A stretch of DNA of 64,000 nucleotides from Trichomonas vaginalis G3 (lineage: Eukaryota > Parabasalia > Trichomonadida > Trichomonadidae): NCBI RefSeq assembly GCF_026262505.1, contig NC_067203.1, positions 11,904,001 through 11,968,000 of the forward strand. Reading direction: 5' to 3'. How positions within the stretch are numbered: position 1 is the stretch's first letter; each line of letters begins with the position of its first letter. Positions 51,409 through 59,796 of the stretch are shown here, in pieces. The notes under the pieces are model-generated. The model saw only the letters and a list, made by a program, of their open reading frames with translations, searched no databases and had not been told where the DNA came from. A program made the position numbers and the translations under genes.

Positions 51409-52362
51409 TCGTCATTTTCAACTTCTTTAGCATATTCGTCAGGAGTTGTCTTATATTTGTTAGGAACTGTCTTTGAAAGTATACCACCTTGAACTTTGAC
51501 AAGTTTGAAACGAGGTCTGACAATAGTAGTTTTATCTTCTGCTTGCAGTCTGTACATTTTGCCATGTTTGCCTAAAACTTCATAAATTCTCTTGTATACT
51601 TTCTTCTATTATTACGAACACGAAGGTGAGTACCTGTCGAGTTCCATTGTTGTCATAGTCAATAGTATTTTCATATGGGTCGCGTTTAGGTATTTCTATT
51701 TTACTTTGTCACCTTTCTTAAGTTTGAAGCCTGGCATTCTTTCTTGTTTGTCTCTTTTGACTAAACTATTAAATATATAGTCTTTCTCTAAGTCGGGGTT
51801 GTTTTTCATTTCTTCGGGGGAGTGGTTTCCCAAACCTTTTTGTTTACGGCTATTGTAAATATTTAAAAACTTGTCTCATCTTTGCCATGGAGAAATGTCT
51901 ATATTTGTCGTCATATGACATTTCATCTACCTCACCACCTTGTGGTTGATTTAAATCTCTTAGATTTTTATACAACTGTCAATGACACCAAGAGCAGAAT
52001 GGTTTTGGTCGACAATGAAATATTGGTTTACATTTTTTGAACGCAGATAGTTTTTTAATATCGTCTGATTTGAAAGAACTTTCACAGTCAGATGTCAGTT
52101 TTGTTGGATGGTATTTGTCAACGAATATTGTCAAAGCTGCTAAGATATCTAAAATATTTTTGGACTGTAATGGTATGGCTTCACAGTATCTTGTGTTTTG
52201 ACCGACAAATATTAGCCAGTATGGTGGTCCATCTTCTCTATACCTCGGAATGTTTTCCAAGATATCCATAAACCAAGCATTTGGTGTTGAACTAAAGATT
52301 TTTATCATGAGTGCTTTCTTTGTCGCTTTAGAAACATAGGGGTCCTTGTTTGGATTCGTCAT
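51405..52362 (-). pseudogene. rve-type (retroviral-like) integrase, several frameshifts
   Basis: The N-terminal frame (MTNPNKDPYVSKATKKALMI, 127 codons) carries core motifs: the first Asp in FMDILENIPRYREDG with WLIFVGQNTRYCEAIPL after it, and the second in LTSDCESSF. After a shift, NHSALGVIDSCIKNLRDLNQ covers the third-carboxylate region, where the usual Glu appears as Asp. Later frames hold a C-terminal SH3-like part (MPGFKLKKGDKVK; YEVLGKHGKMYRLQAED; RPRFKLVKVQGG). At least three indels plus an in-frame stop exist. Polinton integrases insert the element DNA; this copy cannot make the protein. Start is 17 bases from the divergent gene at 52380. Confidence 0.8.
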
Positions 52363-52379
52363 TTTTTAACCCATAAGAA

Positions 52380-52780
52380 ATGGGTTTATTTGGCGCATTA
52401 GCAGGAGTTGCATCCAGATTTTTGCCCGCAGTGGGAACAATAGCCAGAGGTGTATTTGGAGTTGGAAGGAAGATTTTGAGTACATTAGGTATACTTAAAG
52501 AGAAAGCACAACCTATTATACAAACTGTACAGAAAGGTTGGGATGTAGCACGGATGCAGCAAATCTTATTCCAAATCCTGAAACAAGAGGAAAAGTTCAA
52601 GGATGGATGGACAATGTAGGAAGACAAGCAGGAAACTATTATAACAAAGCAAATGACTACTATAACCAAGCAGGACACTATATGGACCAAGGTGAAAGAT
52701 TCTTTAACAGAGGATATAACCATGCACAACAGTGGGTAAACAATAACCAACCTCAACCGCCTCAAACGTGGGGAATGTAA
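52380..52780 (+). pseudogene. Small glycine/alanine-rich virion-like protein, one frameshift
   Basis: The start MGLFGALAGVASRFLPAVGT forms hydrophobic amphipathic helices; after a shift near 52540 the other frame continues DAANLIPNPETRGKVQGWMD and a Y/N/Q-rich repeat region (AGNYYNKANDYYNQAGHYMD), ending PQTWGM. Together ~133 residues. The layout parallels the gene at 49007-49248 and suits a membrane-active minor core protein, by analogy with adenovirus pVI. TTTTTTAACCC lies just upstream, shared with the integrase. Confidence 0.55.
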
Positions 52781-52782
52781 AA

Positions 52783-52799
52783 TTTTTTACTGAGATGAA
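52783..52799 (+). promoter_or_regulatory. Repeated leader TTTTTTACTGAGATGAA, copy 1
   Basis: TTTTTTACTGAGATGAA runs directly into the ATG at 52800. An identical copy precedes the ATG at 52974. Exact conservation before two consecutive starts points to a promoter or leader. Confidence 0.6.
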
Positions 52800-52954
52800 A
52801 TGAACAATACAGCATTGAGACAAATGGGTTCAAGATGGATTTGTCGCTTCCAGCAGTTACACAACCACGTGTTTGTCAAGTTCTTCCTATACCTCAAGAA
52901 GTTTTAGACCGACTTAAAAAACCTAAACAACCAGTTGAAAACAAACCAAACTAA
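52800..52954 (+). pseudogene. Short proline-rich element protein, frameshifted
   Basis: The start MNNTALRQMGSRW is set by the repeated leader; the next frame, from about 52835, reads DLSLPAVTQPRVCQVLPIPQ and ends PVENKPN. One indel splits a ~51-residue protein. Unknown function; proline content and position suggest a virion or assembly peptide. Confidence 0.45.
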
Positions 52955-52956
52955 AA

Positions 52957-52973
52957 TTTTTTACTGAGATGAA
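52957..52973 (+). promoter_or_regulatory. Repeated leader TTTTTTACTGAGATGAA, copy 2
   Basis: Identical to 52783-52799 and again adjoining an ATG. Confidence 0.6.
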
Positions 52974-53557
52974 ATGACCGAAGAAGTTGAAACGGTAGAT
53001 TTGACACCACAAACAAAAAGTTCAGAACCATTGTCAAAACCTGTCAAAGAACTTACAGATGAAGAGAAAAATTCAATAATAGAAAGTGCCAGGTCTGGAA
53101 ATACAAACCCTAACTATAAAGTCACTTTTCATAGAAATGGAACGGCTAGTATCTCAAAAAAGAAACAGACTCTCACAAATAAAATATTGAAGTCTGAAGG
53201 AGCTTTCGAGACAACAGATGGAAAAGTTTACTTCACTGACCAACAGTTCATTATAGAACATCTCATTGACTTAGAGTCGAAATATTCTAAACTTTACAAC
53301 AAACACAAAAAGTTGAAAGGAAAACAAAAACAAATGGCATATGATATTTATGAAGATGTTGACGACACAACTGTTCCTGCAAGTGAGTAAAGTCAGAGGA
53401 ACCGAAAAGTGACGAAAAACCGATAGAAGAAGAAAAACCAAAAACTGAAGATAAACCAAAACCAAAGTTTAGTTTCCAAACTAAACCAAGTCAACCTTCA
53501 TTAGCTGGTATGGGTTGGCGTCAAAGACTTATGGCAGCAGGCGGTTATGTAAAGTAA
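52974..53557 (+). pseudogene. Element protein with charged tail, one frameshift
   Basis: The first frame gives 138 residues (EVETVDLTPQTKSSEPLSKP; KVTFHRNGTASISKKKQTL; a helical HLIDLESKYSKLYNKHKKL). After the stop at 53390 another frame continues EEPKSDEKPIEEEKPKTEDK and ends MGWRQRLMAAGGYVK at 53557. Whole protein ~193 residues. Not recognised; the helix and charged tail suggest assembly or DNA binding. Confidence 0.5.
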
Positions 53558-53559
53558 AG

Positions 53560-53583
53560 AAAAAAATATTTTTTTATTTTTAT
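53560..53583 (+). promoter_or_regulatory. A7-TA-T7-A-T5-AT block before the polymerase gene
   Basis: This 24-base block is identical to 59764-59787, which precedes another element gene, and a similar block precedes the minus-strand gene starting at 62895. Conservation only at gene starts makes a promoter likely. Confidence 0.6.
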
Positions 53584-53587
53584 AAAA

Positions 53588-55733
53588 ATGCCCCCATATA
53601 GAATGGATAGAAAATCTGCTAGAATAAAAGCAGAGTTAGAAAGATATGGTTGGAAGTTTCGAAGAATTTTAAATATAGGAAGGGAAGACCCATAAAAGTC
53701 TATGACAAACTGCTGGTCTTCGCTACGAAATGGATTTGGAAACAGCACGTGCCAAATTATCCAAACAGACTAGAGAGGTTAGAAGAAGAACGTCTTATGG
53801 ACATGCCTTTCGATGTTAGTGAACCTCAAGTTGAAGGACACGACGGCTTTGCCAGATTCTACTGGAAACATGACGAACAATTGCATCCTTTGAGAAGGAA
53901 AAAAGGAAAAGGTGAAGACTCACATGCTCCCATGGAAAGAACAAGATATGCATATGAAAAGTATCGTGAAGTTAGAAGTCAAATTACATCTGGTCGAACC
54001 TTTACAGTAAATTTTGAAGAAGGAAAGAACAAAGAAGGCTTCATGGGTGTACTTGCTGCCATACAAGATGGAAATAAGAAAGGATACAATCTCAGATTGA
54101 CCATAACAGATTTGGATGGTCACATTTACTATGCACATGGCAATGTCACAACAGCTGCAATGCTTCTTGACGCTTTCAAGACTACAAAGAGAGAACAAAT
54201 GGTTGACTCCGACTCAGATATTTTGAATGCAATTGAAGGAATTGTAAGCGTGAAGTTCGAATGGTACCAACCTAACCCTCAAGCAGTCAGACAACATGCT
54301 GGATACTTCCCTTCATAAATAAGTCTGACATTGACTTGACAAGGTATGGAATTTACAATTCAATTGAAACAATTGTCAATGAACCTTGTATTCTTACATG
54401 TCTCAGGAACTCTGGTCTTGTTACAGATGAGAAATGAAGTATCTTGAGTCATGTGTGAAGACAAGGTACATTCTCAGAGGTCAATTGGCAAAAATTGCAC
54501 CGTTGGCAAATGTCAATATCCGAGTCAACATACCTACAGCTAAAGGTTCTTCACATGACGACTATGTTGTTGACAAAGACTTACCATGGTTGAAGATTGC
54601 AATTGTCCACAACCACTTCATGTTGAACGAAAGTCTTACAAACCCATTGTTCGGAAAAGGCAAGTGCAACATTGTCAGAGCTGTAAACATTCTTTTCGAG
54701 AAAGGTTTGTTGGAACCAATTCCAGATGACAAGCTGACAGAAACTTTTGTACCAAAAGACGAAACAAACTTTTCACTGTTAGCAAGACCAAAAGTTGTTC
54801 CAGACAAAGTTCTAGTACAAAAGAAGTACACAATTCCAAAAGGAGTTGGATTGTTCGGATACCAACCTGAACCAGAAGAACTTCCAATGAGGTTGCAAGA
54901 ACTTCAAGATGCTATAAACAAACTTCCATTGAGACATCCAATTGACGTCAAATTGTATTGGAGAGCATCTGAGTTAGGTCAGAAGGTTTTATATGAAACA
55001 GGTTGCTTCGACGATGTTTATGAGATAACAGGAGAAGTTTCTCAGAAGATAAGAGACTCACTTGAATTTCCACAAACTGGACCAATTGGTTGCGACAAGT
55101 TCGACTCAGATGAAAAGATATACTATGTCGACCTTAACGCTGCATACATGAGGTTTGTCCAATATATTCCGACTGGAATTCCAAACGAAGATGGTGAGTT
55201 CCGGGAAGGAACTATACAGTTGGAAAAGTCATACAACAACTGTATGATATTAGGAAAGCTTCAAACCCCAAACTTGCAATGACACTCAAATTGCTTATGA
55301 ATTCGACATGGGGATATTCCATTAAGAAACCTCAAGAGATGAAGAGTAAACATTATGAGAAGGTCGACAACTTTGTTGAAAGGTTTTCTCCTTTTGTTTT
55401 GAAGTACGAATTCACTCAAGGTCAAAGTGGCTTAGTAACCACATTAAAACCTATTGTCGAACATTGGTCTTACCCTCAGTTCGCAAAGGCAGTCCTTGAC
55501 AACTACAACAAATTCTTCTCCGAAGTCAAATCCAAAGTGAAGGTATACTATGAGAACATTGACGCACTCATGACGAACGAAGAAGGCTATAACAAACTCA
55601 TTGAAATGGGAATGGTCGGTGAGAAGATGGGTCAATTAAATTAAAAATTTTCACCGAAGTTCATGTCCTCTCCAAGCGTAAGTACTGGGGCATACTTGAA
55701 GACGGCACAGAAATAAAACATTGCATGAAGTAA
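53588..55733 (+). pseudogene. Family-B (protein-primed type) DNA polymerase, at least five frameshifts
   Basis: Pieces in changing frames read as one polymerase. The start is MPPYRMDRKSARIKAELERY. Frame 2 (about 53650-54318) includes RTFTVNFEEGKNKEGFMG. Frame 3 (54434-55282) has motif A as YYVDLNAAYMRFVQYIPTG. The next piece has motif B as LKLLMNSTWGYSI and motif C region as VYYENIDALMTNEEGY. The last piece (EVHVLSKRKYWGILEDGTEI, to 55733) has the KxY-type motif. The total of ~715 residues is short for Polinton polymerases (often >1000), and no clear 3'-5' exonuclease motifs were found. Motif C shows one acidic residue (NID) where DTD is usual. It would replicate the element if intact. Confidence 0.8.
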
Positions 55734-55740
55734 AAAATTT

Positions 55741-55848
55741 TTATTCGAATTTGAATCGGACAGGTCGAGTTACACCATTCTTGGTCTCAAACTCATATAT
55801 AACCTGTTTGTTTGTATTTTCGTCGACTATGACACGAGACACGAACAT
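55741..55848 (-). CDS. Possible 35-residue micro-ORF
   Basis: MFVSRVIVDENTNKQVIYEF opens a 35-codon ORF ending RPVRFKFE, with beta-type alternation. It starts 30 bases from the divergent gene at 55879 and ends 8 bases past the polymerase stop, filling the space exactly as in a compact genome. It is too short to be sure. Confidence 0.4.
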   Translation of the reverse strand: MFVSRVIVDENTNKQVIYEFETKNGVTRPVRFKFE

Positions 55849-55878
55849 TGACCAAACGGACAAAAAGTGTCATTTCAG

Positions 55879-56124
55879 ATGGTCCCGCAGCCAATCGCAT
55901 TCGAGCACTTCGAAGAAGCCTTACGTTCCAAGGGAGAGGGTGTCTGGTGCAAGGCAGAGGTCATGAAACTCTACGAGCAGTACATCCTCAATGCCTGGGA
56001 GGACAAATCGTCCTTGGATTGGCAATTCTACCAACTCCTCTGGGACGACCTCCTAGGCAACTGGGATGACGAAAGAGTCCAATTCAGGGTCAGGAACTAC
56101 TTGTCCAAATTACCCTTAATTTAA
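55879..56124 (+). CDS. Small tryptophan-rich element protein
   Basis: The 81-residue protein (MVPQPIAFEHFEEALRSKGE; then EDKSSLDWQFYQLLWDDLLG) is open, helical and acidic. TCATTTCAG abuts the ATG, a host-like initiator. Its codons are rich in C and G at third positions, unlike the neighbouring polymerase. Unknown function. Confidence 0.55.
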   Translation: MVPQPIAFEHFEEALRSKGEGVWCKAEVMKLYEQYILNAWEDKSSLDWQFYQLLWDDLLGNWDDERVQFRVRNYLSKLPLI

Positions 56125-56190
56125 CCCACTTAATGAACTAAACACCTAAATTTACTCGGGGTTTCCCCCTAAAATAAAATTTTTTTACTC

Positions 56191-56901
56191 TTAGAACCAC
56201 TCGAGGTTCTCCTTACGGTTGTTGAGCTTGTCACCGTCAATGTGTCTGACCCTCGTCTTCTTGTCTGGATTTGGAACCCATTGAATTGCGACAAGCTTGC
56301 CCATGGAGATTGAACCGCGATTCCGAAGGTTAAGGTTCAAGTGTCCCAAGTTGTTGAGGACTGGGGTAAGAACCTTGCCTGTCTCCTTGTTGCGGATTTG
56401 TATGGGTAGGGTTGGGAAATTTCGTAAGTGTCATCGGCAACAAGGGTTGCCCAAACTTCCTCTTTCTTCGTGTTTCTCTTCTTCCTCTTCTTCTTCGTGT
56501 TTCTCTTCTTCTTCGTGTTTCTCTTCTTCCTCGACAATTCCTTCTTCAATTTGGTACTCACGAATTACGGTGTTGGAGGTTCTGTCCTTTCCGAGTACCT
56601 TCCAGATGGCGTCTATCTCTTCGAAGAAACGGTAGATGAGTCTGGCAAGGTCTCGGTTCTCTCTCTCGTAATTGCGCAAGGTTTCCGTCAAATCATTCAG
56701 GCATTTCTCATTGGAAGCTTGGTTCATGAGGACATCGGCTTTGAGCTTGGTCATCTCTTCCATAAGACTACTTTGGAGAGTCTTAACGGTGTTTGTCAGA
56801 TGAGCTTTCAAATTCAAAATTTGAATTTGAACTGGGCGCTTGTCTGGCAACATTGAAAGGACATCTGCCATTGTGTTCGGCTTCGGTGCTTGTTCGGACA
56901 T
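56191..56901 (-). pseudogene. Coiled-coil protein fused to a NUMOD4/HNH nuclease-like domain, frameshifted
   Basis: The first frame (MSEQAPKPNTMADVLSMLPD) gives a helical/coiled region and a run of Glu/Lys/His repeats (VEEEEKHEEEEKHEEEE). A shift gives EEVWATLVADDTYEISQPYP, a NUMOD4-like start; a second shift gives IRNKETGKVLTPVLNNLGHL, then GKLVAIQWVPNPDKKTRVRH and IDGDKLNNRKENLEWF, ending with TAA at 56191-56193. This matches the HNH pattern in phage-type homing nucleases (HRLVA-x-FIPNP-x-VNHIDG-NNR-ENLEW), but the first histidine is replaced (MGKLVA). Whether head and nuclease are one gene is inferred from continuity. Minus-strand TCATTTTTTCG abuts the ATG. Confidence 0.65.
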
Positions 56902-56912
56902 CGAAAAAATGA
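56902..56912 (-). promoter_or_regulatory. Initiator-like TCATTTTTTCG
   Basis: It directly precedes the start of the coiled-coil/HNH gene on the minus strand and matches host initiators. Confidence 0.5.
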
Positions 56913-56933
56913 AGTGGTTTGAGAATGACGGTT

Positions 56934-57517
56934 TTACTTCAAAAAGCTTGTTATGACGGTTAAGTCATACAACAAGTTTAAAATAATATCTTGTTCTTCT
57001 TCTGAACGTTTGTTGTCTCTTCCGATAAAAGTTTCGAACATGAGAACCAAAAAACGTTTTTTGAGATTGCGGAAGAGTTCAGGCAAACGTTCATATTCTG
57101 GATATGTTGGGAGCAGTTCAAAACATCTGAGCTGACTTTCGGACAAAATTGGGACAATGTCAGAAAATTCATCTTTGGTCGGACTGCTTGAAGGTAAGTC
57201 CCTTACATGTAAGTAGCTCTGGTAAAGTCTTCTCATTTCTGCTAACTTTTGGAGTATAGCTTCGTAGTTTAGAAGTTTTAATTTTAATTGTCTTATTCCA
57301 CTCTTTACTTCTAAACGGTAAGTATCCATGAGGTCAAGAGTAGCTTTGGTAGCTTTAAGTGGAGCTATTGTTCCTTGACTTCTGCAATTTTGGTTGCAAT
57401 TGTGGTTTGAGCTCCTTCAAGTTCGCCGTCTATGTCGTTCTCAACGCCTTCAACCATGGCTTGAAACTCTTCATCGGTCCATTGAGATTGGTGTGGGACG
57501 AATTTAACTTGCTTCAT
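56934..57517 (-). pseudogene. Helical element protein, one frameshift
   Basis: The start MKQVKFVPHQSQWTDEEFQA runs ~50 codons to a stop near 57365; the next frame (KATKATLDLMDTYRLEVKSG onward, 131+ residues) ends LTVITSFLK at 56934. Together ~193 residues, mostly helical (LKLKLLNYEAILQKLAEMRR; LPELFRNLKKRFLVLMFETF). Not recognised. TCATTTTTTGA abuts the ATG at 57517. Codon use is GC-richer at the 5' end than at the 3' end. Confidence 0.5.
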
Positions 57518-57528
57518 TCAAAAAATGA
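57518..57528 (-). promoter_or_regulatory. Initiator-like TCATTTTTTGA
   Basis: Minus-strand motif directly before the ATG at 57517, almost the same as that at 56902-56912. Confidence 0.5.
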
Positions 57529-57544
57529 AAAAAAATGTTTTTAC

Positions 57545-57933
57545 TCAAAACGTTAAGGTTGACTGAACTGGTTGGATGTCGCCTTCACAGGTTATGTAGA
57601 ACGGCTGACCCGAGAAGTGAAGGAGAGACTGAATTGCCAATTTCATATGGGGTAGGGGGTTCTCCTTGTTTGGTATTTTTATCCAAGGACGTTTGTTTAG
57701 GAACTTAACAAGAGCTTCTCTTTTGGCGTCCTTTATGCCATCGTAGGCTGTCCCGTCTGGTATTTGAATTGGAATTCCAGTCGAAGTCTCGAGATTCAAG
57801 GAGACCTTCCAGAAATAGTGGTGAACTTGACCTTGGGCTTCATTACCCTGCGCAAGTACTGCTTAACAACTTCATTTATCTCTATAAGGTAAATTGCCTC
57901 GTCAAATCCTTCTGGTATTCCGAGTCCTTCCAT
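57545..57933 (-). pseudogene. Element protein of unknown function, one frameshift
   Basis: The start MEGLGIPEGFDEAIYLIEIN runs to TISGRSP and a stop; the other frame continues NLETSTGIPIQIPDGTAYDG, KREALVKFLNKRPWIKIPNK and ends QPVQSTLTF. One indel near 57800 splits a ~129-residue protein. No family recognised. Upstream lie the GACAGGAAA repeats shared with the divergent gene at 58162. Confidence 0.5.
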
Positions 57934-58160
57934 CCGACAGGAAAATATTTTCCCGACAACTGGAAAAAATTTTCCCGACGACAGGAAGGACTCTTCCAGT
58001 TGTCCGTCCGTAAACCATTCAAATTTTCGAAAATTGAGAACTTTTGGTCGAACTTCAGAAAAAGTTTTTCCTTCCGACAGGAAAGGTTTTTCCTTCCGAC
58101 AGGAAAGGTTTTTCCTTCCGACAGGAAAGGTTTTTCCTTCCGACGGTTAAGCCACAAACA
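57934..58160. promoter_or_regulatory. Divergent promoter region made of short hairpin repeats
   Basis: The unit CCTTCCGACAGGAAAGGTTT plus TT (22 bases) is repeated about four times at 58070-58146, and degenerate versions (TTCCCGACAACTGGAAA, TTCCCGACGACAGGAAGG) fill 57934-57990. Each unit folds as CCTTCC-GACA-GGAAAGG. The array sits exactly between two divergent genes, so a regulatory role is plausible; the GACA loop is the same as in the 113-bp satellite. Confidence 0.55.
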
Positions 58161-58161
58161 G

Positions 58162-58740
58162 ATGTCCGACGTACCACCAACCGAGCCCATTCCCAAACCA
58201 GAGGAACCTAAAGCACCAGCCCCTGCACCTCAGCAACCTCAGTTCCAGCAAGTCCCTCCACCAAATTACTACCAATTTCCACCTCAAGGTTACTACCTAC
58301 CACAAGGCTTCCCGAACTACCCTCCTCCTCAGCCTATGCCTTACTTCCCCAACCCTTGGATGTTTATGCAAAACCCTGCCCCACAATTCCAATCTCAATC
58401 CAAGAGAGACCAAGAGTTCGAGGAAGGTCTGAACCGCTTACGCAAAGAGTATGCTACTACCCCAATGGAAGAAGACAGGCTTTCAGTCTCTTCCCTCAAA
58501 TCGACCGATTCGACTCGTACCACAGATTCGGTTCGTGACCGTGAAGACTACCTCAAGCAGTCTGAGAGACTCTTCATCCTACAACCATTTACAGTTGGAG
58601 CTCTCAAGAACATGCGCAATTACGAAGGTCAGACACCAGCTGGAGACCGCAAAACAGACGTACTCGCAAGAGCAGTCCAGCTCGTCAAGACAAAGACCGA
58701 GATAGTCGACTTCATTCTTGCAGCTTGCCCATACAAGTAA
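58162..58740 (+). CDS. Pro/Gln-rich element protein
   Basis: From the ATG at 58162 (MSDVPPTEPIPKPEEPKAPA) the product is 192 residues. Residues 1-90 are P/Q/Y-rich (QQVPPPNYYQFPPQGYYLPQ), 95-140 charged and serine-rich (SSLKSTDSTRTTDSVRDRED), and the last 50 a small helical domain (RAVQLVKTKTEIVDFILAAC). The frame is also open upstream through the repeat array, but that part is repeat-derived and I exclude it. Unknown function; one of the few longer undamaged element genes. Confidence 0.6.
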   Translation: MSDVPPTEPIPKPEEPKAPAPAPQQPQFQQVPPPNYYQFPPQGYYLPQGFPNYPPPQPMPYFPNPWMFMQNPAPQFQSQSKRDQEFEEGLNRLRKEYATTPMEEDRLSVSSLKSTDSTRTTDSVRDREDYLKQSERLFILQPFTVGALKNMRNYEGQTPAGDRKTDVLARAVQLVKTKTEIVDFILAACPYK

Positions 58741-58768
58741 AAAAATAAACAATTACGAGTTAAACTTT

Positions 58769-58969
58769 TTATTCTTTCTTTTCTGAGTTGTTTAGAGCTG
58801 GTTTCTCTTGTAGAAACCTTTCGTACTCTTCCATGGTCATGTAATTGCGAATTTGGTACGCAATTCCAGGTTCGTTGTTTTTGAACCTTACGTATGTAAC
58901 GCTTCCATCCTCCTCAGGGAAGTAAGCTGCTAACATCTGACCAAGTTTTCTCGGTGACTCGGAGCTCAT
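58769..58969 (-). CDS. Small element protein of unknown function
   Basis: Start at 58969 (MSSESPRKLGQMLAAYFPEE), 66 residues ending NNSEKKE. An alpha/beta pattern is visible (GSVTYVRFKNNEPGIAYQIR then MTMEEYERFLQEK). Minus-strand AAAAAGTGACATTTTTA precedes the ATG and resembles the leader of the 64-residue gene at 59011-59205. Function unknown. Confidence 0.5.
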   Translation of the reverse strand: MSSESPRKLGQMLAAYFPEEDGSVTYVRFKNNEPGIAYQIRNYMTMEEYERFLQEKPALNNSEKKE

Positions 58970-59010
58970 TAAAAATGTCACTTTTTAAACGTTAAGTTTT
59001 TAGTCTTATT

Positions 59011-59205
59011 TTACCCTTTGTTTACCCTTTGTTTGTCAATGTAGTATTGGAGTGCAATTTCTCCAAATTCTCTGTGTCGGAGTTCTTCAGCATTTTCCAA
59101 GGTGTGCCTGGAGAACTCAAAGAAGTTGTCAAGAACATACTGCCATGCTGCTCTTCTGAGTTCGTCGGTATTTTGGAAGTGTTGCACCTTCGAGTCTTCG
59201 GACAT
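59011..59205 (-). CDS. Small helical element protein of unknown function
   Basis: 64 residues, MSEDSKVQHFQNTDELRRAA onwards, almost wholly helical, ending YIDKQRVNKG. The leader AAAAAGTGTTATTTTTTC precedes the ATG. Function unknown. Confidence 0.5.
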   Translation of the reverse strand: MSEDSKVQHFQNTDELRRAAWQYVLDNFFEFSRHTLENAEELRHREFGEIALQYYIDKQRVNKG

Positions 59206-59248
59206 GAAAAAATAACACTTTTTCTATTAAACCGTTTTGGCATTTCTC

Positions 59249-59428
59249 ATGAGTGAGTATAGTTCTGCCGAACCATTGGAAGAGAAGAAGTACCCTTGCT
59301 GGCAAAAGACAAAAATAGTTGCCTTAGTTGTCATTGCAATTGTACTCGTAATTGAATTCATTGTACTTCTCTTCACGTACATAAAACTCAGCAATGGTAT
59401 TTGCTTTAAGAAGCTACCATCTTACTAA
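59249..59428 (+). CDS. Small single-span membrane protein
   Basis: MSEYSSAEPLEEKKYPCWQK is followed by one strong membrane segment at about residues 21-45 (TKIVALVVIAIVLVIEFIVL) and a short basic end; 59 residues in all. The start at 59249 is preferred to the in-frame ATG 12 bases earlier because nearby genes also begin MSE/MSS. It could be a virion membrane or host-membrane protein; unknown. Confidence 0.55.
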   Translation: MSEYSSAEPLEEKKYPCWQKTKIVALVVIAIVLVIEFIVLLFTYIKLSNGICFKKLPSY

Positions 59429-59443
59429 GACTAAACACTTACA

Positions 59444-59494
59444 TTTTTCAAGGTTGACTTTTTACAATTTGAATTTTGTTGCTGAATTCAGCAA
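59444..59494 (-). repeat. Copy of the ATPase gene 3' end plus a 16-base palindrome
   Basis: TTGACTTTTTACAATTTGAA here matches the 3' end of the ATPase gene at 61091-61130 (minus strand, would read KIQIVKSQ). It is followed by the perfect palindrome TTGCTGAATTCAGCAA (59479-59494), which occurs again at 60778-60793. This suggests patchwork recombination between element copies. Confidence 0.65.
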
Positions 59495-59763
59495 AAATAT
59501 AATTTAGGGTAGATGGGTATATCTAACCTCTTTTCTAACCTCTTTTCTACCCTCTTGAATTTTCATGAATTTTATACAGAAAATGCTTGTTTTGAGGTCG
59601 AGCCACTTTTGGCTCCACCGTATTCTTTCAACCAAAACTCATGAATTCGGCAAAAATATATTTTAGGGTAGAAGGTTAGATATAACCTCTTTTCTAACCT
59701 CTTTTCTACCCTCTTGAATTTGTCATGAGTTTTCCCGAAATAAAAAATAAAGTTGGTTTTTTT
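59495..59763. repeat. GGGTAGA...TCTACCC modules, copies 2 and 3
   Basis: Two modules (about 59503-59580 and 59660-59730) repeat TTTAGGGTAGA, then AACCTCTTTTCTAACCTC and TTTCTACCCTCTTGAATTT. Each can fold by pairing GGGTAGA with TCTACCC. No gene lies here. Confidence 0.6.
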
Positions 59764-59787
59764 AAAAAAATATTTTTTTATTTTTAT
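59764..59787 (+). promoter_or_regulatory. A7-TA-T7-A-T5-AT block, second copy
   Basis: Identical over 24 bases to 53560-53583; it ends 9 bases before the ATG at 59797. Confidence 0.6.
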
Positions 59788-59796
59788 TGTAAGAAC

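Larger units (their letters stand above)
55740..58740. other. GC-richer gene segment inside the element
   Basis: From just after the polymerase to the end of the P/Q-rich gene, composition and codon choice shift to much more G+C (by eye roughly half, against about a third around it), with third positions often C or G. Host-like initiators (TCATTTTT) precede several genes here. The step suggests a module of other origin or another expression class. Confidence 0.6.

Noticed and set aside
56297..56856. Plus-strand ORFs rich in Ser/Phe/Leu
   Set aside because: Antisense of the Glu/His-rich linker of the HNH-like gene.
57769..58161. N-terminal extension of the Pro/Gln-rich protein
   Set aside because: Encoded by hairpin repeats and by the opposite-strand gene; the ATG at 58162 gives the compositionally consistent protein.
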